From: an uncultured Ruminococcus sp. | GTDB taxonomy: Bacteria; Bacillota; Clostridia; Oscillospirales; Ruminococcaceae | Length of the DNA stretch: 64,000 bases | Assembly (NCBI GenBank): GCA_947624255.1 | Contig: CANQJO010000006.1 | Coordinates: 1-64,000, forward strand | Direction: 5' to 3' | Shown here: positions 17,882-26,211 of the stretch, one piece after another | Layout: every line of letters starts with the position of its first letter | Numbering within the stretch: the first letter of the stretch is position 1 | Notes under the pieces: model-generated | Seen by the model: only the letters and a program-made list of their open reading frames with translations | Databases searched by the model: none | What the model was told of the DNA's origin: nothing | Translations under genes and position numbers: made by a program

Positions 17882-17908
17882 GTGTGTTTCCTCCTGTTAG
17901 TGATTTAT

Positions 17909-18166
17909 TTATATCAATATGAGCCTCGTTCCATTTCGGATACCCTGTTCCGAAGCAGTCATATTAACATCATACATTTCGCCGTTTTCGGCATTTATAA
18001 GAATTGTCCGTCTTGTAGCCTTGTAGCTTCCGTCCGACAGATCGGATGCCAATGATGCCGCAAGATTACCGATCTCTCCCATAAAGCTCGAGGCAGGTAT
18101 TCTCATGTCAAAGGTTTTTTGTGCCGCCGGAATATATACCTCGACCATATATTTAAGTGCCATCAT
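17909..18166 (-). CDS. YukD/EsaB-like ubiquitin-fold protein
   Basis: The start is at the ATG at 18164-18166, 9 bases after GGAGG and overlapping the EssC stop by 14 bases; an upstream frame to 18223 lies wholly inside essC. The 85-residue product begins with a beta strand (KYMVEVYIP), has a central helix (FMGEIGNLAASLASDL) and ends in NGTRLILI, a typical ubiquitin-like finish. YukD/EsaB proteins are small cytosolic components or regulators of Firmicutes type VII systems. The location right behind essC supports the call. Confidence 0.8.
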   Translation of the reverse strand: MMALKYMVEVYIPAAQKTFDMRIPASSFMGEIGNLAASLASDLSDGSYKATRRTILINAENGEMYDVNMTASEQGIRNGTRLILI

Positions 18167-21100
18167 GATCACCGTCCTCCGACATAAGCTTACAAAGTGA
18201 AGCCTCGCCCTTTTCAAACACATATCCTAACGGTACTGCTATAGACTGCCGCATCGCCGCATTTGTCTCATTAGCACGCAGGATATACTGTTCGCTGACT
18301 CCGTTGCCGTACCAGATGCCGTCACTGCCGGAAATATGCTTTTTGAACCATGAATTGAAAGAGTACGAAGAAACATTTCTGCCCTCATCTGCGATCAGCA
18401 TATTTATCCGGTACGCACTGTCGTTATTCTCAAAGAGAAGTCTCAGTCTTTCCGGTCTGTCGTCTTCAAGAATACCGATCAATCCTTTCACCGAAACGAA
18501 AATGCACATTGTATGCTCGAAATCCGGTATGCTTTTGCTTTCGGAGATCGCTTCCTTATACCTGTTGTTTCTTGATACGACCTCATCAAATAAGTGAACT
18601 ATACCCTCATTGCAGCCCTGAACTCCGCTATACAGTGTGAAGCTCTGCCTGATATTGAGAGATCCATCCGAAGGCAGTTTGTTTTCGGGATCAAAAATTA
18701 TTATATCCAATCCCGGGACTCTGAATGTCAGATCAAGGAACTCACTCAGAAATTCGAGATACTCTTCCCCTGCTGACAGCAATAAATTAACGCAGTTAAG
18801 TCCGAAATCATACTTCTGCACCTTCAATGTATTTTTATTGACGCCTACCGGAAGAATAAACGGTTCTTTTTCGCTTATATGAGACATCAGAAACTCGGAA
18901 TCGACCACACTCGGGAGAACAGGTATCTTCTCGGCCGATCTTCCTGTCAGGTTATTTCTCAATTCCTCGCATTTATTTTTCACAGCGTCAAACGTAGATA
19001 CATCTCTTGCAATATGTGCCGCCTGAAATTCTACGAGTTTGTCGGTCTTAACCAGACCTCTGCCTTTGATCTTTGCCGGGAAAAGACCGTCGGTCTTTCC
19101 GAGAATAGCCGAATAATCGCTGTCATCATTCTGCCGGAGAACAAGATGCTGCTTGAAATTCTGTGTTATTCTCAGACGGATACCGTTAGCCGCCTGTGCT
19201 GTCAGAATGAAATAAACTCCGTATTTGCTTCCCTCTCTTGAGAGGTAGATGATATCATCCTCGTTATCACCGTACAATTCGGCAAAAGCCGTAAAATTAT
19301 GTATAACGATAATTATAGCGGGCATATCAGCCGATTCGGCAAATTTCTGCGTATAATTCAGGTAATCCATGCCGAGCAGAGACAGCCTTTTCTTTCGCTT
19401 CTTTAACTGCAAATACAGCGATTTGAAGAGCCTTGATATTTTTTCGCCGTCGCTTGACAGCATCACTTCACCAACATGAGGTGCTCTTGCAAAAGCATTG
19501 AGTGTTTCATCGGCAAAGTCAAGCATATAGAGATTGACCTCATCGGGAGTGTGCTCGGTTATCAATGAGTATATCAGCGAATTAAGCAGAGTAGTTTTCC
19601 CGCTGCCTGCCGCACCATATATAACGGCATTGCCCTCCTCCGAAATAGGCAGCGAAAGCAGTCCCTGCTTCTGTGCAGCCGGATCGTCATATTCACCGAT
19701 AAGAGGGTCAAGCCGGAATTTGCGCACACATTTCTTGTATTCTTCGGGGTATTTGACTGCAAGCTCTGAAAGAATTATTATCTCCGGAATAGGATCAAGC
19801 CATAAAGGACGTGCTTTGATATTTTCTTCCGAAGCAATTTCCTGCAGATAGCCGGTAATTCTGTCAAGTTGTTTTCCCTCGGAGTTTCGGTCGGAGCGAG
19901 GCTTTGCCGCTCTGATAACGTGACCGTTCAGATCGAGTGCTTCAACGCCGTTATCCTTTTCAACGATAACGTGATCCGACGGGATATAGTCTGCTCCCGC
20001 CCATGATGATTGTCCAAGCTCAAAAAGCTCATTATAGCCGACTTGCAGGTAAAATCTTCCCGTATCTGCAAGCTCTGCCGCATCGGGACGTTTCAGCATA
20101 TCCATACTGTCCTGCCTTTCCTGAACTTTCAGGCAGACTCTGAATCTGCTGTTGCTCCAGATCTGATCGTCAACGACACCCGACGGCTTCTGCGTTGCTA
20201 AGATAAGGTGAACTCCGAGGCTTCGTCCGATACGTGCAGCACTGATCAATTCGGTCATGAATTCGGGCTGCTGAGTTTTCAGCTCGGCGAATTCATCTGC
20301 GATTATAAACAAGTGTGAAAGCGGCTCTGTAACGACCTTTTCCCTGTATAATTTCTGATACTGATAGATATTCAGATTACTTTCACCGACAATTTTGCTC
20401 GCATTTGCAAGTATCGTCTGACGGCGCTTCAATTCGCTGTTTATAGATATGAGCGATCTTTTCATGGCAGAGCCGTCAAGGTTTGTTATAATTCCGGCGG
20501 TATGCGGCAGATTTTCAAAGGATTTTGCCATACCGCCGCCCTTGTAGTCGATCATTATGAACGAGACCTCGTCCGGGTGGAAATTCACCGCCAATGAAAG
20601 TATATATGTAATGATAAATTCACTTTTTCCCGAGCCTGTCATGCCTGCGACCAGACCGTGCGGTCCGTGAAATTTTTCGTGCAGGTCAAGGACGAACAGA
20701 TCTCCGTGCGGATTCACACCCACAGGTACTGCCAGACTTTTTGTCGGATCATTTTCCCTCCAGCGTATCAACGAATTCAGATGCTCGACCTTGCCCACGC
20801 CCATCATTTGCAGGAATGTTATCATCTTCGGCAGTTTTGTTGACTGATCGCTGTCATCGAGCCGGATATTTGCCAGATGTGTACTCAGCTCCAATACAGA
20901 GCTTTTCGGAGCAATATCGGGTCGGAAAGACAGCACTTTTCCCGATGTATCGTCCTTATCGTACAATTTTCCGTCCTGTCCGTTCAGCTCAATAACGATA
21001 GAGCATTCTTTCGGAAGCATTCTCAGCTCGGTAAAAACAGAAACAACGCTGATATGGACTTTCTTTTTGGAGGCAAGAACATTCTTGAGCACCTCAGCCC

Positions 21101-22769
21101 GGTTAAACTGCTTTTTGCTGAGTGTCACAACAACGTAGTAGGGAGACTCATCGGCAAGATCGGCATCATTCATTTCTTCACGATAGCTGAAAACACGTTC
21201 AAGATGCGCCGATACCGACTTCACCTCTTCGGCAGATGCGGCGATAAGTCTCAGAGTTTTATCCTTATTCCAGACATGAGGAAGCCATTTTACAAAGCCG
21301 AATTCACTCTCATCTTCCTTGTCATACAAAACGACCAGTTTGACCTCATCGTAGCTGTAAAGCGCCGTAAGCTGAATGATAAGTCCCTTTACAAAATCAT
21401 TCAGATCTGATCTTTCTCCGATAATTCCTATTGATTCATCAAGCAGGGAAAGAGAGATCGGAACATTCCGCAGTATTTTAGGCTCTTCGCACAGCTCAAG
21501 CATTTTATCTTCAAGGATATCGTCCGAAAGCGAAAAACGTCTTTCATTGTATTGAAGTCTGCCAAACATCGACAGATCTCCGAGTCCTATCCTGAAATTA
21601 AGGAAATCGTTCTGACCGATGCTTCTCTCCCAGAGGTTTCTCTGAACAGTCAGTATCCTGTTTTCGCATTCTTTGGTCGTTATATTATTCTCCCTTAGGA
21701 TCTGCGCCTGTTCTTCGAGAACGCCTTTGATGTCGATGCGCCTCATTTCAAGATATTCATTATATTTGGCACGCCTGAGATTTTCTTTTACGGCTTTTTG
21801 CTTTTTTGTATATTTTCTCGTCAGTGTCGGCCACAAAAGCGTTCCGAGGCACATACTGCACGACATGACCACCGTAGGTATCGCAGACGTGAAGTTTCCG
21901 CTTGCTACGGCATTCGTTATCGCAAATGCACCTGTGGTCATTGATGCCATAGCCATTGTCATAGCAGGACCAACGGTTAAAATTACAGGCATCTCGTCCT
22001 GATTATTCTCCCTCGGCGGAGAATCTATCACCATATTTATTTCTTCAATATCACGCTTGAACCGTGGAGAGCGGTCAAAGAACAGTTCCTCCGGGGATTC
22101 TTCTTCTTCGTCGGTATTATGTGCGGTAAATTGAGGCGGCTGAAAAGGAGAGATCTCATCCGAATGCACTTCTACTTTCTGATCGGGGTTATTTATCGAA
22201 ATGAAGCCTTTTCCGACTATTATCTTCATTCCCATTATAAAGATCATATCGCCGTAATTCAGATCGGAATATTCTATCCTTTTGCCGTTTACAAAAGTAC
22301 CGTTTTTGCTGCCGTCGTCCTGTATCTGCCATTTTCCGTCCGAATAATGCAGGACAGCGTGATTTGACGAGACATAATTATTATCGTAAGCTATGCTTTT
22401 CCGGACCTTTCCGTTTCCGATGGAAAGTGTGCAGTTTGCAGGGACTGTAAAGGGGGAAAATTCTATTCTGTCGTCGGTATATTCTTCTGTCAATATGTAT
22501 ATCTTATCCGCTGATGACCCGGCATTTTTCACGGGATACAGGCTCTTGGAAGCCAGTTCCAACGAAGCCGCATCAGCAACACTTCCGTCAGAGGCATCAC
22601 GTACTCTGAGCTTATAGCCGGAGGTGGTTTTCAGTATCCACTTATTGTCAACGCTTTCGATCCTCAACACTTTTTTTCCGTTCGGAGCGTTGAACGAGAA
22701 TTGTCCGGAAATTTTAGTCGGAAGTATAATCGAAGTAATGCTGTCGTTATACACGAAGTTGACGATCAT
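18153..22769 (-). CDS. essC: type VII secretion ATPase, FHA-FtsK/SpoIIIE (EssC/YukB-like)
   Basis: A 1538-residue protein. The N-terminus has two FHA-like domains (about 1-95, degenerate, and 100-195, with SSNHAVLHY and DDGSKNGTFVNGKRI). Two transmembrane segments lie near 265-320. The first FtsK domain has Walker A GMTGSGKSEF and a Walker B-like region in FIIADEFAEL; the second has GAAGSGKTTLL and IIIVIHNFTAF. The third, C-terminal domain lacks a P-loop (LLLSAGEEYLEF). This is the architecture of EssC/YukB, the motor that recognises WXG100 substrates. It is the first gene behind the consensus promoter at 22865-22893 and has ribosome-binding site GAGGTGA. Confidence 0.95.
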   Translation of the reverse strand: MIVNFVYNDSITSIILPTKISGQFSFNAPNGKKVLRIESVDNKWILKTTSGYKLRVRDASDGSVADAASLELASKSLYPVKNAGSSADKIYILTEEYTDDRIEFSPFTVPANCTLSIGNGKVRKSIAYDNNYVSSNHAVLHYSDGKWQIQDDGSKNGTFVNGKRIEYSDLNYGDMIFIMGMKIIVGKGFISINNPDQKVEVHSDEISPFQPPQFTAHNTDEEEESPEELFFDRSPRFKRDIEEINMVIDSPPRENNQDEMPVILTVGPAMTMAMASMTTGAFAITNAVASGNFTSAIPTVVMSCSMCLGTLLWPTLTRKYTKKQKAVKENLRRAKYNEYLEMRRIDIKGVLEEQAQILRENNITTKECENRILTVQRNLWERSIGQNDFLNFRIGLGDLSMFGRLQYNERRFSLSDDILEDKMLELCEEPKILRNVPISLSLLDESIGIIGERSDLNDFVKGLIIQLTALYSYDEVKLVVLYDKEDESEFGFVKWLPHVWNKDKTLRLIAASAEEVKSVSAHLERVFSYREEMNDADLADESPYYVVVTLSKKQFNRAEVLKNVLASKKKVHISVVSVFTELRMLPKECSIVIELNGQDGKLYDKDDTSGKVLSFRPDIAPKSSVLELSTHLANIRLDDSDQSTKLPKMITFLQMMGVGKVEHLNSLIRWRENDPTKSLAVPVGVNPHGDLFVLDLHEKFHGPHGLVAGMTGSGKSEFIITYILSLAVNFHPDEVSFIMIDYKGGGMAKSFENLPHTAGIITNLDGSAMKRSLISINSELKRRQTILANASKIVGESNLNIYQYQKLYREKVVTEPLSHLFIIADEFAELKTQQPEFMTELISAARIGRSLGVHLILATQKPSGVVDDQIWSNSRFRVCLKVQERQDSMDMLKRPDAAELADTGRFYLQVGYNELFELGQSSWAGADYIPSDHVIVEKDNGVEALDLNGHVIRAAKPRSDRNSEGKQLDRITGYLQEIASEENIKARPLWLDPIPEIIILSELAVKYPEEYKKCVRKFRLDPLIGEYDDPAAQKQGLLSLPISEEGNAVIYGAAGSGKTTLLNSLIYSLITEHTPDEVNLYMLDFADETLNAFARAPHVGEVMLSSDGEKISRLFKSLYLQLKKRKKRLSLLGMDYLNYTQKFAESADMPAIIIVIHNFTAFAELYGDNEDDIIYLSREGSKYGVYFILTAQAANGIRLRITQNFKQHLVLRQNDDSDYSAILGKTDGLFPAKIKGRGLVKTDKLVEFQAAHIARDVSTFDAVKNKCEELRNNLTGRSAEKIPVLPSVVDSEFLMSHISEKEPFILPVGVNKNTLKVQKYDFGLNCVNLLLSAGEEYLEFLSEFLDLTFRVPGLDIIIFDPENKLPSDGSLNIRQSFTLYSGVQGCNEGIVHLFDEVVSRNNRYKEAISESKSIPDFEHTMCIFVSVKGLIGILEDDRPERLRLLFENNDSAYRINMLIADEGRNVSSYSFNSWFKKHISGSDGIWYGNGVSEQYILRANETNAAMRQSIAVPLGYVFEKGEASLCKLMSEDGDHDGT

Positions 22770-22864
22770 AACTTCACCTCACTTGAACTTTATTATTATG
22801 CAAAGGATGATATTCCGGGAAATATCCGGCATCTCTGACAAAATATTCAATATAATTCAAAGGT

Positions 22865-22893
22865 ATTATATCACATTTTCATAGTTTTGTCAA
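22865..22893 (-). promoter_or_regulatory. consensus sigma-A promoter of the type VII locus
   Basis: On the minus strand TTGACA (22888-22893), a 17-base spacer and TATAAT (22865-22870) match the consensus perfectly. The start point would be near 22858, leaving a leader of about 89 bases before essC. An A19 tract begins 11 bases upstream of the -35 box and could act as an UP element. Confidence 0.88.
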
Positions 22894-22904
22894 TATAATA
22901 TAGC

Positions 22905-22923
22905 TTTTTTTTTTTTTTTTTTT
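22905..22923. repeat. 19-base T/A homopolymer next to the promoter
   Basis: Nineteen consecutive T on the plus strand (A on the minus strand). It sits 11 bases upstream of the -35 box of the type VII promoter. Long homopolymers are prone to slippage, and A-tracts in this position can bind the RNA polymerase alpha subunit. Confidence 0.95.
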
Positions 22924-22987
22924 AACTAATAGATAATAATAATGCAACATATTTCCCGAAAAAACAATACATTTTGGTTAATCAAAA

Positions 22988-23080
22988 TTGATATTTATAT
23001 CAACTTTCAGTCTTTGGCAGGAGCGTTGATATATCTATCAACTTTTGGTTTCTCTGTAGGAATGTTGATACTTGTATCAA
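22988..23080. promoter_or_regulatory. array of three palindromes, putative operator
   Basis: Three copies of TTGATA-N4-TATCAA occur at 22988-23003, 23026-23041 and 23065-23080. Each is followed by CTTT, and start-to-start spacing is 38 and 39 bases. The half-sites are perfect and the four central bases vary, as expected for a dimeric DNA-binding protein. The array lies between the type VII promoter and the divergently transcribed lipoprotein gene. Confidence 0.8.
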
Positions 23081-23130
23081 CTTTGTTCTTTTAACAATTA
23101 AATCAAGGCTTTTTCTTTGCCTACTAAAAT

Positions 23131-23160
23131 TTTACACATAGATGTATAAATTTGTATATT
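23131..23160 (+). promoter_or_regulatory. candidate plus-strand promoter
   Basis: TTTACA (23131-23136), 18 bases, then TATATT (23155-23160). It lies 60 bases upstream of a 36-codon ORF with a fair ribosome-binding site and 50 bases after the palindrome array. The match is moderate. Confidence 0.4.
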
Positions 23161-23225
23161 TTTTATATTTATAGTAGAATTTATGCGAAAATAAACAAAT
23201 TGTAAATAGCAGGGAGAAAAATGTC

Positions 23226-23336
23226 ATGATCTTCATACTACCGGTCACACAGCCGGGAGCACAAAAAGCGGAGGAGAAAACGTTTCCGCTACGTTATCAC
23301 AAAACACGGTTTAAGACATTTGCGTTTCCATTGTGA
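23226..23336 (+). CDS. possible 36-aa small ORF
   Basis: An ATG at 23226 lies 9 bases after AGGGAG and opens a 36-codon frame ending in TGA at 23334-23336. The peptide starts MIFILPVTQPGAQ and is basic towards its end, with no recognised family. The DNA contains an AGCGGA/TCCGCT stem near 23266-23288. A promoter-like element lies upstream. It could be a leader peptide or a remnant; the rest of 23340-23530 shows nothing I can name. Confidence 0.25.
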   Translation: MIFILPVTQPGAQKAEEKTFPLRYHKTRFKTFAFPL

Positions 23337-23531
23337 TGAAAGTGAAATCTAAAACATCAAGAGTATAGAATATAATATCGAAAAAAATTTGATGAGAAAA
23401 AGAGAACGAAAATTGAACGATTTCGGTAGAAAAAAAGAGCGTGTCTGTATTATATTATCTACCACCCGCCCCGCAAAATGCTTCATTCACGGTAAAAAGA
23501 TAAAAATTCGGAAAAAGTTTTGTATAATGTC

Positions 23532-23561
23532 TTGCAATCAGTAGGGATTTTATGATATAAT
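23532..23561 (+). promoter_or_regulatory. promoter of the solute-binding-like lipoprotein
   Basis: TTGCAA (23532-23537), 18 bases, TATAAT (23556-23561). The predicted start near 23568 leaves a leader of about 50 bases to the chosen ATG at 23619. Confidence 0.65.
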
Positions 23562-23618
23562 AACGCATGGATAGCTTTGAATTGCTTGGTTACGCTAAGA
23601 TCCGATGGGAGGTACTAT

Positions 23619-25634
23619 ATGAACAGAAGATTCAATGCACTGACGCTTTCCTGCCTTTTGGCAACAACAGCCGTTGCCTGCGGGCAAAAGTCGGCTAACG
23701 GCTCGATAAAGGATGTCTACTCGACTGTAAAAGATATCGTTGACGATGACTACAGCGGTATCATCGCATCAGACGCAAGATACAGTCTCAACGACAGCGA
23801 AACTATCGGTTATCGCAGTCAGATCAGAAAAAATGCCGGCGTTGGGGAGCAGTGGCTCATAATTGCGGAAGACGGCGATATAGAGCTTTTTTATGCCGAC
23901 GGCTGGGACAAAAATGCTAAGGGATACAAAAAAGCCGATCCCGACGGAAGAACTCTTGCCGAAATATACGACGATCACATAGGCGATTACAAGGACGATG
24001 ATGATGATGATGACATCGGCGGCGGCGGAATGATGGGATATGTCCGGAAGTCTAAAAGATCATCGGCTAACGCCGATGCAAGGAGTGTCATGATCTCTGC
24101 CGAGACTGCTCTTACAGATGCTGACGCACGGGGCTTTGGCGGCGATATCGGGTACATCGTCATTGAAAACGGAAAGATCACTGATTTTAACAGCTCCCTC
24201 AAGGACGACAGCGAGCTGAGGGAATTTATCGAGGATAGCATCTCCAACTATTACAGCGAAATTTCCGGGATCGGCTGTGCGCTTGTGCTTTTCCGCGGCT
24301 ACGGTGTCACAGAGGTATACATCGCCGACAGCATTGACGGCGAGGCAACGGGCTGCTATCCGGCAAGCATGGACGATCTGGGAGATATTGAGGATATCAT
24401 CAACGAAAAAACTCCCGGTCACACTGTTGAAAAGGACACTTCCTCCGGTAATCACGGAGGCTCATCTGCTCCGGCAGAATTTACTGTCTATGACGGCGCT
24501 CTGTACGAAGAAAATGGTATTGAAGCGGCGTTAAGCATCTTCGACAGCAGCACCGAGATAAATTACATAGATGCACCTTATGATGAACGGGCAGAATACC
24601 TTGCACAAATGATAAATTCAGGAGAACAGGTAGATCTTGCGCTGATGCTTCCGTTTGGTGTATCAGCGGCAGGCTTGGATCACGATATTTTCTATGATCT
24701 GTTTGACTGCGAATATATTGATACGATGATGTCCGGATATACGTTTACATACAATTACGGATTCAGCGATTACAAAATGTTTGCTGTCTGTGTCGGAACA
24801 GCTCCCGGAGGATATTTCTATCATCCTGACTTGGCAGAACAGTATTTCGGCGTTAAAACTCCGGAGGAGATGCAGGCGAAGATCGGCGACTGGGATAAAT
24901 TTGAAGCTGCCGGAAAAGAGCTTTTTGATGCTTCCGGCGGAAAGGTCGCCATCGCAGATTCTGTTTTCGGAATGTGTGATGCTTACGCTTACGGAGCACA
25001 GAAAAATCCTCTTGACAGAGATTATCTTCCCACCGCCGATACCGAGAAATTTATTCAGCACGTAAATAATATGTGGACAACCGGAAGCATTTCAAAGAAC
25101 GGCTGGTATAACGATAAATGGTGGAACAGTATGAGTGACGGCTCTATTCTCGGAGTTTTCACTGCCTCCTGGGGAGCATTAAATGACGGCGTGCTCACAG
25201 GATATGCTGAAAATCCTGATTATTGGCAGTTCTGTCAGGGTCCGGCAAGTTTCAGCAATGGCGGAATATATGCGGCTATCCCCGAAACAGCAGCATCAAT
25301 GGAATTTTCCGCATCGTTCATAAATCAGATCCTGACTGATGAAATTTGTGCATTTTCGCTGTATTACGGCGGAGAGTATACGGGTTATCTCGGCACTACC
25401 GACGAGATGAATTCCAAGCTCAAAGATCTCGCCGGGCAATATTTCGCTCTGAAAGATCAGAATATGTTTGAGGATATGATGTCGATAATGGCGAATATCC
25501 CCATGAGAGACGAACGCAGCTATGAGGCGATAATGGGCGAGCAAATTTTCCCATCTGCGGTTGGAGAAAGCCTTGAGGAAAATGGTAAGGTAACAGTTCA
25601 GGATATCAAGGAATATATTGACATATATGCCTAA
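23619..25634 (+). CDS. large lipoprotein with solute-binding-like C-terminal domain
   Basis: I choose the ATG at 23619 (MNRRFNAL), which has GGGAGG 6-7 bases upstream; an earlier frame start at 23577 has no ribosome-binding site. The 671-residue product has a lipoprotein signal with Cys21 (TAVAC). The N-terminal ~270 residues are an unassigned acidic domain with a run of seven Asp and a Gly4 patch (about 132-142). The C-terminal ~380 residues resemble an extracellular solute-binding protein family 1 fold (YLAQMINSGEQVDLALM, GGYFYHPDLAEQYFG, PEEMQAKIGDWDKF). No ABC permease genes are adjacent, so it may be an orphan receptor. It has its own promoter and terminator, divergent from the type VII locus. 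Confidence 0.75.
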   Translation: MNRRFNALTLSCLLATTAVACGQKSANGSIKDVYSTVKDIVDDDYSGIIASDARYSLNDSETIGYRSQIRKNAGVGEQWLIIAEDGDIELFYADGWDKNAKGYKKADPDGRTLAEIYDDHIGDYKDDDDDDDIGGGGMMGYVRKSKRSSANADARSVMISAETALTDADARGFGGDIGYIVIENGKITDFNSSLKDDSELREFIEDSISNYYSEISGIGCALVLFRGYGVTEVYIADSIDGEATGCYPASMDDLGDIEDIINEKTPGHTVEKDTSSGNHGGSSAPAEFTVYDGALYEENGIEAALSIFDSSTEINYIDAPYDERAEYLAQMINSGEQVDLALMLPFGVSAAGLDHDIFYDLFDCEYIDTMMSGYTFTYNYGFSDYKMFAVCVGTAPGGYFYHPDLAEQYFGVKTPEEMQAKIGDWDKFEAAGKELFDASGGKVAIADSVFGMCDAYAYGAQKNPLDRDYLPTADTEKFIQHVNNMWTTGSISKNGWYNDKWWNSMSDGSILGVFTASWGALNDGVLTGYAENPDYWQFCQGPASFSNGGIYAAIPETAASMEFSASFINQILTDEICAFSLYYGGEYTGYLGTTDEMNSKLKDLAGQYFALKDQNMFEDMMSIMANIPMRDERSYEAIMGEQIFPSAVGESLEENGKVTVQDIKEYIDIYA

Positions 25635-25646
25635 AAAATACAGACG

Positions 25647-25690
25647 GCACCGCACAAAAGCATCAAGCGTGTTTTGTGCGGTGCTGATTT
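25647..25690 (+). terminator. rho-independent terminator after the lipoprotein
   Basis: A 13-bp stem (GCACCGCACAAAA at 25647-25659 with TTTTGTGCGGTGC at 25672-25684), then TGATTTT. It lies 13 bases after the stop codon. Confidence 0.8.
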
Positions 25691-25741
25691 TCGGGGATTT
25701 TTCGCATGAAAAAATTTTTTCAGAAAAATTTTGAAAAGGGG

Positions 25742-25770
25742 TTGACAAATCAGAAAATCCATGATATAAT
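25742..25770 (+). promoter_or_regulatory. consensus promoter of the tRNA operon
   Basis: TTGACA (25742-25747), 17 bases, TATAAT (25765-25770): a perfect sigma-A promoter 37 bases upstream of tRNA-Val. The segment upstream is rich in A/T runs. Confidence 0.92.
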
Positions 25771-25806
25771 ATTAAAGTCGTCGGAGGTAAACCGACTTGA
25801 ATGGTT

Positions 25807-25882
25807 GGGAGCTTAGCTCAGCTGGGAGAGCATCTGCCTTACAAGCAGAGGGTCATAGGTTCGAGCCCTATAGTTCCCACCA
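25807..25882 (+). tRNA. tRNA-Val (anticodon TAC)
   Basis: A 76-nt cloverleaf: acceptor GGGAGCT/AGTTCCC, anticodon stem TCTGC/GCAGA with TAC at 25840-25842, T arm ATAGG/CCTAT, encoded CCA. First of four tRNA genes in one unit. Confidence 0.97.
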
Positions 25883-25891
25883 ATTCTTTCC

Positions 25892-25968
25892 GGCCCGGTA
25901 GTTCAGTTGGTTAGAACGCTAGCCTGTCACGCTAGAGGTCGTGAGTTCGAGCCTCATCCGGGTCGCCA
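25892..25968 (+). tRNA. tRNA-Asp (anticodon GTC)
   Basis: A 77-nt cloverleaf: acceptor GGCCCGG/CCGGGTC with one G-U pair, anticodon GTC at 25926-25928, TTCGAGC T loop, encoded CCA. Nine bases after tRNA-Val. Confidence 0.97.
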
Positions 25969-25972
25969 TAAT

Positions 25973-26048
25973 GCGGATTTAGCTCATCCGGTAGAGCGCC
26001 ACCTTGCCAAGGTGGAGGTAGCGAGTTCGAGCCTCGTAATCCGCTCCA
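25973..26048 (+). tRNA. tRNA-Gly (anticodon GCC)
   Basis: A 76-nt cloverleaf: acceptor GCGGATT/AATCCGC, anticodon stem CACCT/AGGTG with GCC at 26006-26008, encoded CCA. Four bases after tRNA-Asp. Confidence 0.97.
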
Positions 26049-26055
26049 TAGAGAG

Positions 26056-26129
26056 GGCGCTATAGCCAAGTGGTAAGGCGTGGGTCTGCAACACCCTGAT
26101 CCCCGGTTCAAATCCGGGTGGCGCCTCCA
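26056..26129 (+). tRNA. tRNA-Cys (anticodon GCA)
   Basis: A 74-nt cloverleaf: acceptor GGCGCTA/TGGCGCC, anticodon GCA at 26088-26090, T arm CCCGG/CCGGG with TTCAAAT, encoded CCA. Last gene of the tRNA operon. Confidence 0.97.
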
Positions 26130-26130
26130 G

Positions 26131-26158
26131 AAAGTCCGGTCATGCCGGACTTTTTTTA
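26131..26158 (+). terminator. terminator of the tRNA operon
   Basis: A stem AGTCCGG/CCGGACT with loop TCATG, followed by seven T. It starts 2 bases after the tRNA-Cys CCA. Confidence 0.9.
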
Positions 26159-26173
26159 TTCTGATATAAGCAA

Positions 26174-26208
26174 TATCGGCAGGTACTTCACTTTAAGCAC
26201 CTGCCGAT
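26174..26208 (-). terminator. hairpin terminator for the ABC exporter operon
   Basis: A stem of about 14 bp with one mismatch (ATCGGCAGGTACTT at 26175-26188 and AAGCACCTGCCGAT at 26195-26208), 3 bases beyond the permease stop on the minus strand. The U-tract is weak. Confidence 0.65.
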
Positions 26209-26211
26209 TCT

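Noticed and set aside
19000-22700. Many plus-strand open frames opposite essC and other minus-strand genes
   Set aside because: They are mirror frames of clearly conserved coding sequence and lack start signals.
22988-23080. CRISPR-like array
   Set aside because: The repeats are 16-20 bp palindromes with only three copies; no cas genes are present and the spacers are short and AT-rich. An operator array fits better.
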